22,977 nt of DNA from Welwitschia mirabilis (taxonomy: Eukaryota; Gnetophyta; Gnetopsida; Welwitschiales), in the NCBI GenBank assembly GCA_051453625.1, contig JBOZIK010000001.1, positions 162,122,475-162,145,451 of the forward strand, written 5' to 3'. The translations under genes and the position numbers were made by a program. The notes under the pieces are model-generated. The model did no database searches. It saw only the letters and a list, made by a program, of their open reading frames with translations, and was not told the DNA's origin. Of the stretch, positions 16,396 through 22,977 are shown one piece after another. Position 1 is the first letter of the stretch. Each line of letters begins with the position of its first letter.

Positions 16396-18258
16396 GATAA
16401 GAGATAAAAGAATGATAAGTGTCATTAAAAAATGATCTCTTATCAAAATTTTTAGTATTATGGGCATCATTATAAAGGCATGTGAAAAAAGACTCAAAGA
16501 AAGTTTCTAATAAGATTTTAAAGGATCTCTAAAATGTTTTCTATTATTTTGTTTAAGATATGAATTCTTAGAAAGACAATGCCTTTTTAAATGAGCACAT
16601 AAAATTTTGTTTCCACTAGAGTTAATAGACAGATAATAGATGATAAATTTATATAACTCATAGAAAAACAATCTTTTGTTAAAATCATGATATAAAAGAT
16701 TTGAAACATAAATTACATTCAAAGCTTAATTTTGAACATGAGAGTCTTTTTTTAAGATCAAAGGATTTGTGAGAAACTTCTTAGGGTAAGTGATTAAGAT
16801 GGTTTTAACATACCTAAGATGCTCTTTAACATTTAATTTTAAGCATGGATTGGGATTAAGAAGATATGGTTTTACCTAATTAATAATTCCAAGATATCTC
16901 AAATTTTATTTGAATGATTAATGGAAACACATGGTAGAATTGATTTTGCAAATGAGGAAAAGGTGTTACTTTTTGTACATGAAGTTATCGAAGGAAGTTT
17001 GAGATATTTTTAAACTCAAGTTCTCTAAATGATGTGGTTAATTATTTTTAAGGATAAGAATGTGATTTGGAGAGGTATTTGTTTGAATAATTTATTCATT
17101 GATTATATCTCCCTCTTCTTTATGATTGATAATTTGTTGCTTTTTATTTTGTTGAGGATTATTGTTCTTTTCTAAGTTGGTGGATTCCTCAAAAAGATCA
17201 CTCGAAATATTGTAGAAAAGAAAGCTCTCATTATTTGATGAAAGATATTCTAATGTTTCTTGGATTAATTCCTCTTTCTCTCTAAATAGCTCTATTAATT
17301 CTAAAGTGTAATCCTCATTTGGTTTGAGTTGATCATTTTCCATTGATTATGTTTTAATGCTTATCTCTGTTAATTTTAAAATTTTAATCTCATATATGGG
17401 TGGAACTCCTTCATCCTTATAAAACATATGAAAGTTTGGGATATGATATAAAATTTTAATATCATCTTCTTCTTCTTCTTCTTTTTCACTATTCTTATCA
17501 TCTTATTGCATGTTGTCACTTTCAGTAGAAGGGAAAATGTGATCATCATTTCTATCATAGATTAAAGAATTTTTAGATTTCTCATGAATGTATTCTTTTT
17601 CTAGTGAATGATTTTCAAATACCTCAACATCATCATCTCAATAGCCATCCTCATCTTCATTATTAAAAGATATGGTTGAATTGTTATTGTCTTCCCTTTA
17701 TTCATTTCTTAATGAGTAGAATGATGAGGTTTAATCTAAAATTTTATTCTCAACTTGGAAGCAAGAATCATAATCATTCATTCCTAAGTTATTTTTATTT
17801 TTCTCAAGGTAAGATAAATTAGGATAGTTTTAAGAATTTTACATTTGAATAAAAGCAGACAAAGTTTTTGTGAATTTATTGATATTTTCATGGTGCTTTT
17901 TTATTATGTCCCTCAATTCTCCTATTATATCATTTTCTACTTTGTAGTAGTTCATGGAGGATGGATGGAATGGTAAAAAATGATTGTATGAGGTTGAATA
18001 TCTAAGATTTTCTTCATTAGTTTTATATGTATTTTTAAAAGGAAAGGAGAAATAATAAGGTGATTGAAAAGAGGAATGGGCCCTATCCCTACTCTCAACA
18101 TTTCTTTGTGTTGATCTTCTTTTTTCTACAAATAGCTCTATAAGTGTTTTCTTACCATTGTCTTTAGATTCCTTTCTCCTTTTCTCAACAAAAGGTTCCA
18201 CAACTATTTTATTACTATTATTATTAAGTTTTTTTTTTCACTTTCTGAGATTTTTTAT
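16396..18258 (-). pseudogene. Long decayed reading frame, unidentified, probably retroelement-derived
   Basis: One minus-strand frame runs from the gap edge (18258) to about 16396, some 620 codons with 15 stops (12 TAA, 2 TAG, 1 TGA) and no visible frameshift; about 50 stops would be expected by rough composition. The strongest part is 18258-17092: no stop until 17839, then seven within 250 codons. Visible features: two similar basic blocks EPFVEKRRKE and ELFVEKRRST about 20 residues apart; a helical stretch DIIGELRDIIKKHHENINKF; an acidic run EKEEEEEDD near 17480; and a charged segment starting MENDQLKPNEDYTLELIELF (17343). Helices of the ELR..I.K.. kind occur in the C-terminal part of gag in some Athila-type elements, but I cannot match this protein to any family. 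It lies downstream, on the same strand, of the Athila-like reverse transcriptase, where RNase H and integrase should be; neither is recognisable here. No zinc knuckle, signal peptide or membrane segment is evident in the best part. Confidence 0.5.
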
Positions 18259-19054
18259 NNNNNNNNNNNNNNNNNNNNNNNNNNNNNNNNNNNNNNNNNN
18301 NNNNNNNNNNNNNNNNNNNNNNNNNNNNNNNNNNNNNNNNNNNNNNNNNNNNNNNNNNNNNNNNNNNNNNNNNNNNNNNNNNNNNNNNNNNNNNNNNNNN
18401 NNNNNNNNNNNNNNNNNNNNNNNNNNNNNNNNNNNNNNNNNNNNNNNNNNNNNNNNNNNNNNNNNNNNNNNNNNNNNNNNNNNNNNNNNNNNNNNNNNNN
18501 NNNNNNNNNNNNNNNNNNNNNNNNNNNNNNNNNNNNNNNNNNNNNNNNNNNNNNNNNNNNNNNNNNNNNNNNNNNNNNNNNNNNNNNNNNNNNNNNNNNN
18601 NNNNNNNNNNNNNNNNNNNNNNNNNNNNNNNNNNNNNNNNNNNNNNNNNNNNNNNNNNNNNNNNNNNNNNNNNNNNNNNNNNNNNNNNNNNNNNNNNNNN
18701 NNNNNNNNNNNNNNNNNNNNNNNNNNNNNNNNNNNNNNNNNNNNNNNNNNNNNNNNNNNNNNNNNNNNNNNNNNNNNNNNNNNNNNNNNNNNNNNNNNNN
18801 NNNNNNNNNNNNNNNNNNNNNNNNNNNNNNNNNNNNNNNNNNNNNNNNNNNNNNNNNNNNNNNNNNNNNNNNNNNNNNNNNNNNNNNNNNNNNNNNNNNN
18901 NNNNNNNNNNNNNNNNNNNNNNNNNNNNNNNNNNNNNNNNNNNNNNNNNNNNNNNNNNNNNNNNNNNNNNNNNNNNNNNNNNNNNNNNNNNNNNNNNNNN
19001 NNNNNNNNNNNNNNNNNNNNNNNNNNNNNNNNNNNNNNNNNNNNNNNNNNNNNN
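18259..19054. other. Assembly gap (N run) between reverse transcriptase remnant and the unknown frame
   Basis: 796 N. The reverse transcriptase remnant stops just right of it and the unknown long frame enters it from the left. The run is too short for RNase H plus integrase, unless its length is only nominal. Confidence 0.99.
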
Positions 19055-19069
19055 TAAGAAAAGATCAAA

Positions 19070-20400
19070 CTTGTTTTACACTTATTAGAGAAGTTAGGTT
19101 TTTAATTATACTTACTTTTTCAGGGTTCATCATAATTCTTTTGCTAGAAATGTAATGATCTAAAACAATTCCATTATTAACTAAAAAGAACCTCTTCTCC
19201 CAACTCAACTACAGGCTCTTCTTAATACATCTATTAAGTACTTTCTCTAACCTCTGTAATGTTTGTTCAAACTCTTTACCATATAAAAAATAAAGTGAAA
19301 GCTATTTTAGCTTGATCATCACTAGCTATACAACCCTAATTGTAACCACTATATCCATCAAGAAAATAATAAAAGACATGTCCTTATATTCTATTAAGTA
19401 TTTTATTAAGAAATGTTAAAGGGCAATGGTCTTTCTTTATTGCATTATTTAGCTTTCTAAAGTTAATACATATTCCCCACTTCCCTCTTTTCTTAGGTAC
19501 TACTATCAAAGGACTAATTCACTCACTATTAGATATATAATAAATAATTGTTGCATCTATTAATTTTATAATTTCATCTTTTATGATAAGTTTAAGGGCT
19601 ACATTTATCTATGTTATGATTTCTTACTAAGTTTTGCATTATTTTTAAGGTAGATTTTATTTTAAACAACGAAAGTAGAAAGGGCTGTTAAATCTTTATG
19701 GGTTCAAGAAAATGCATTACTTAGAATTCAAAAGCGAGATTAAAATAGATTCTTATTAAGGGAAAATATTCTCATTTATTATCAATGGTCTATTCTAATC
19801 ATCACATAGAAAGATATATTTTAGTTCAATGTGTAAACATTTCAAATTTAAATTCATATTTTTAGTTTCTCTTAAATCTCTCTTAGAGTTGAATATAGCC
19901 TCAGACCATTATTTAGATGATAGGGGTGAATGATCTCATTTAAAATATGAAACCTTAGTTGTTATTAGATGTTAGACTTCTTCACAGATTGTACTTTTAA
20001 TTTTTTTAGTATCCTAATCAAAATACTTTGTTCCTAAATGCTCATAAATGAGTTCATCATTATCAAAAGCTTTCAAACTTTCTATTTCAAATGAATCATC
20101 ATACAAGATAGGTTCATAAGCTATTAATTGTCTTTCTTCAAGTGGATGATGCTATAAAAATAATGTTGGCTTAATTTATTTCTTCAACATTCAACTCATT
20201 ACCTAGGTCATTTTTAGTGACATCAAAAAATTTAATAGTAAATGTCTTATTTTCTAAGTAACATTCCATCATTCTAGCTTTTATAAAATTAATACAATGG
20301 CTATTGCACAAAACGCTCTACCTAGAAGTAGTGGATAAGCACCATTATGCTTAACTTTAATTAGAAACACATATATTGGATAGAATACTTTCTTAATTTG
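19070..20400 (-). pseudogene. pol: Athila-like Ty3/gypsy pol remnant: protease end and reverse transcriptase
   Basis: Minus strand, in order. (1) Protease C-terminal part, 20400-20285, with GAYPLLLGRAF, the PLLLGR block that follows the active-site domain of retroviral-type aspartic proteases; the catalytic DTG/DSG itself was not found. (2) The stretch before reverse transcriptase, 19850-19742, with LHIELKYIFLCDD. (3) Reverse transcriptase N-terminal half, about 19600-19340, with ISPLIVVPKKRGKWGICINF, RKLN and FYYFLDGYSGYN. (4) After IASDDQAKIAFTLFF the frame shifts and about 50-60 residues are missing, including the catalytic Y/F-x-D-D box. (5) The distal part, about 19290-19090, has EFEQTLQRLEKVLNRC and WEKRFFLVNNGIVLDH. 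The WEK...GIVLxH and DGYSGYN phrases point to the Athila/OTA branch rather than to chromoviruses. Stops TGA in SE*ISP and TAG in RI*GH, YN*GC and SL*LSW suggest transitions at Trp and Gln codons. It is cut by the gap at 19054. Confidence 0.85.
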
Positions 20401-21186
20401 TATTATTAAATATTTTATTATTCCTTAATTTTTTTCAGTAATATATTTATCAATTCTAAGATAAGACATGTACGATCTACTTTACTTTTTAAACCAAGTT
20501 ATTAACAAATGTGTAAAGCATAATTATTACTTCTAGATTTCCTAAGCTAGAAAATCCTCTTAGTTAATTTAGATAAATGATTAAATTTAATAATGACAAT
20601 AAGTCTAGCCTTAAATTGTATAAACAAATAATAATATGTGAAATTAAAATAATAGTTAAATTAGTTATTTGCATGATTATTTATTTAGAGATTCTTGAAA
20701 GATTAAACTTATAGTTATTCCTTAAGTTAATTGATTAGAAGATTGAGATGACTAAAATTTATTATGCATGAGTTTCTTTGTGAAAAGTTGAATACTTAAC
20801 TCATCATGGAGTTTTTATCTAGTTTATGTCAGTTCAATTCTAATTATGCATAACTTTTTGTTTGGTGTAGTTAACACCAGGTTTCTTAATGCATGTTAGA
20901 TTTTTGAAAGTATAGTCTGACTTTGGATATTTTGAGTTATCTTGGGATTTATCTATAGTTGATATATATGTTTCTTTTAGTCATGTTTGGTTATGCAATA
21001 GTAATAATGTGTAATTTAAAGTAAATGCTCATGATATTTTTATTTCATGTAGTTTAATTTAATTGGTAGATATTATTATATTATTATTTACATCCAATGG
21101 CCAAACATGGAAAGAAAGGTTTAAGGGATCTTAAACTTCTTATAAAAACCTCAACCCTACTGTTAGTTCTACTGTTAATCTTATGC
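20401..21186. other. AT-rich sequence upstream of the pol remnant
   Basis: On the minus strand 20401-20440 may extend the protease slightly (GIIKYLIIQIKK). Beyond that no gag, primer site or LTR could be recognised, so the 5' half of the Athila-like element is lost or too decayed. Confidence 0.5.
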
Positions 21187-21194
21187 TATAAATA
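21187..21194 (+). promoter_or_regulatory. TATA box candidate
   Basis: TATAAATA followed by CTTTTTTCCCCCTTGCC, again a TATA box with a pyrimidine-rich leader. No reading frame of note follows and no dispersed palindrome lies upstream. It could be a promoter of an unseen transcript or an LTR fragment. Confidence 0.35.
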
Positions 21195-21641
21195 CTTTTT
21201 TCCCCCTTGCCATTAAAGTCATAGGAGTTCACCTTGTGACCTTATCATGTGGAGCTTGATTGCCTCTAGGAATACGTTGGACTTCATTAAGGATAGTTGT
21301 AGTTTGTAACCCTCTCTTTTAATTCTTGTATATCATGCTTTTTCTTATATATGTAAATTGAATGTTGTATTATGACTTATATGATTGTGTATGTATTGTG
21401 ATGTGTCAAGTTATCTTGTAGTAATCTATAACTCTTGTATTTGTTTACTATGAGTTCTCTTGAGTCTTAGCTTGTGAAGACCTTATTAAAGTATTTGTGA
21501 TCTTGTTGTTAACTTGTTATGTGTCTTTTTTAACTATTTCTTTTTCGTGATACTTATACTTGAGATCTCAAATGATCATTGACCTATGGAAATTAAATTA
21601 AAAATTTAATACTAATCAGGGTAACCACATGTATGGACTTC
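21195..21641. other. T-rich sequence, nothing recognised
   Basis: No open frame or repeat follows the TATA box before the hairpin pair at 21642. Confidence 0.5.
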
Positions 21642-21684
21642 AGAGAGTGTAACTCTCTGTTGGGAGTTCCAAGGCCATGGAACT
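21642..21684. repeat. Two adjacent perfect hairpins
   Basis: CAGAGAG-TGTAA-CTCTCTG (21642-21660) and, 4 bp later, AGTTCCA-AGGCCA-TGGAACT (21665-21684). Both stems are 7 bp and perfect. They sit in a locally GC-richer island and precede a purine tract, AAAAAGGGGAGAT, near 21698. Confidence 0.7.
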
Positions 21685-21697
21685 AAATTGCCAGGGC

Positions 21698-21711
21698 TAA
21701 AAAGGGGAGAT
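21698..21711 (+). other. Polypurine-tract-like string
   Basis: AAAAAGGGGAGA runs into TTGTGCAACCTATATG, similar in form to plant Copia polypurine tracts followed by an LTR starting TGT. No second copy of the presumed LTR start exists in the window and no pol tail precedes it, so the call is weak. Confidence 0.2.
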
Positions 21712-22977
21712 TGTGCAACCTATATGATTTTTATCCCCTTCTTGGTAGGGTGCATGTTGGATTATTTATTGTAATTGCATAATTGTAAATAAAATAATGT
21801 GAATTAATAGTGGTATTGGTCATATTACTTGTTGTGAACCTATCTTTATCTTGGGTACCTTTCTCCCAACCAGATCCTTTATCATGGGTCATACTAAGGA
21901 TTGTAGTAAAATACAGTTCTCACACCACTTTTGCTTATATACGAATAGATGCAAATGAATAAGGAGCTATTGGTTATTGTTGTTAGGTGTTTTATACTTA
22001 TACATTCATTCATCATGCAGTTGCTTATGTTTATATTATGTTAATTATAGTTGCAAGTTTGTTATATGTAATCGTTGAAGAACTAATGAACTTTACTATG
22101 GTGTTTTAGTTATGCAATAATGTACCTTTTTATTATAGATATCTATATTATTGAGATAAATTAATTATATTTTCTTACAATGGCGTTAGTTGAAAAAGAG
22201 TTTAATTAGATTAATGTTACTCTTAAAAATTTAATGTATTCCTTATTAACTATGATAAGTACTATTGAACTGGAAGTGATATCTTAAGTTTTTCATTGAT
22301 GTTAATAATTAATTACAAATCTTAAGTTAATTACTCTTAAGTTCATAATAAGAGAACTAAATAATAGGTGCTTGTTAGATAGTTATTTGATTAGGCTAAA
22401 TTATTTCTTTATGGCGTTGTTAAGCATTTGACATCTAGATATTCATAAGATTATCAGAATGTTAAGATAGAGTTTAATACTCACACTTGATTGGTAATAC
22501 TATAAATAATTTGTATACCTATTTCTTAAATTCTTATTAAGAACTCAAATTTAAATATAAATAACTAGGCTCTTTAGACTAATAAATAATACTAAAAAAC
22601 TACATATTAATGTGAGTTACCTTAAGATCATTACAATATTTTAGTGATAAAAGCATATGTCTCAAGAGAGGTACTAATAGTTAATGTCATAAGTAAGGCA
22701 TCCACAAGTTAACAAGTGGTGAATGTGGTTAAGTCAAGATGATATTTAAATGAGAGGTTGATATTTCATCTATTAGCAAGTGAAGATTATCAATTAATCT
22801 TTTACTCTTAATACATGAAAAACTAGGGAAAAAGACAACTAAGAGACATGGCTCAGATTAATAATAGATTGTTATGAATGGGTGTTAGGCTAATGTAAAC
22901 TTAAATGTTCATAGTTACATTATGGTCTTCATCTAACCTCATAAATATTACACCTATTTCAATCAACATGGGTTCAA
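21712..22977. other. AT-rich sequence to window end
   Basis: No gene recognised. 21835-21915 is less AT-rich than its surroundings but yields no open frame or known motif. The remainder resembles the general intergenic background. Confidence 0.5.

Noticed and set aside
22960-22977. GGGTTCAA at the window end as part of a tRNA B box
   Set aside because: No tRNA-like A box or acceptor stem in the preceding sequence; the window ends there.

Overview
This window looks like repeat-rich intergenic DNA from a plant nuclear genome. The evidence is very AT-rich sequence, five N-filled assembly gaps (266-493, 1931-2577, 3530-3704, 13450-13645, 18259-19054), a compound microsatellite, and decayed LTR retrotransposons of plant Ty3/gypsy type. 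I found no intact protein-coding gene, no tRNA or rRNA, no CRISPR array and nothing bacterial. Species cannot be told from this sequence.

Layout. At 1520-1930 the 3' end of a plus-strand Ty3/gypsy element is visible: pol tail, polypurine tract and LTR start. Its LTR appears to run on through a direct duplication (1728-1930 and 2581-2784) that straddles a gap, towards a TATA box at 2960. At 4840-6566 lies a nearly complete but internally deleted minus-strand Ty3/gypsy element. It has two 357-bp LTRs, a tRNA-Met-type primer binding site, a polypurine tract and a broken gag, and almost all of pol is missing. A small coiled-coil fragment (7601-7810) may come from a Copia-type gag. A CT/GT/CG/CA/TA microsatellite occupies 10319-10561. 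A second duplicated block (13025-13449 and 13648-14043) also straddles a gap, and each copy carries a minus-strand TATA box. On the minus strand at 16396-18258 one reading frame of about 620 codons has few stops and no visible frameshift; it is unidentified. Across the gap at 19070-20400 is a minus-strand Athila-like protease and reverse transcriptase remnant that has lost its catalytic centre. The last 2.5 kb holds a TATA box, two adjacent hairpins and nothing else I recognise.

The main unexplained signal is a dispersed imperfect palindrome of about 38-40 bp. It begins GTCATCC, ends near GGATGAT or GAGATGAT, and occurs about eleven times, mostly in pairs 60-107 bp apart. In four places the pairs lie 8-115 bp upstream of a TATA-like box. 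I infer that it is a repeated hairpin element of the U3 promoter region of one retrotransposon family. The 4840-6566 element was inserted inside one such array.

The stop codons in the recognisable frames are mostly explicable as C-to-T or G-to-A changes of CAA, CAG or TGG codons, as expected for methylated, silenced repeats decaying by deamination.
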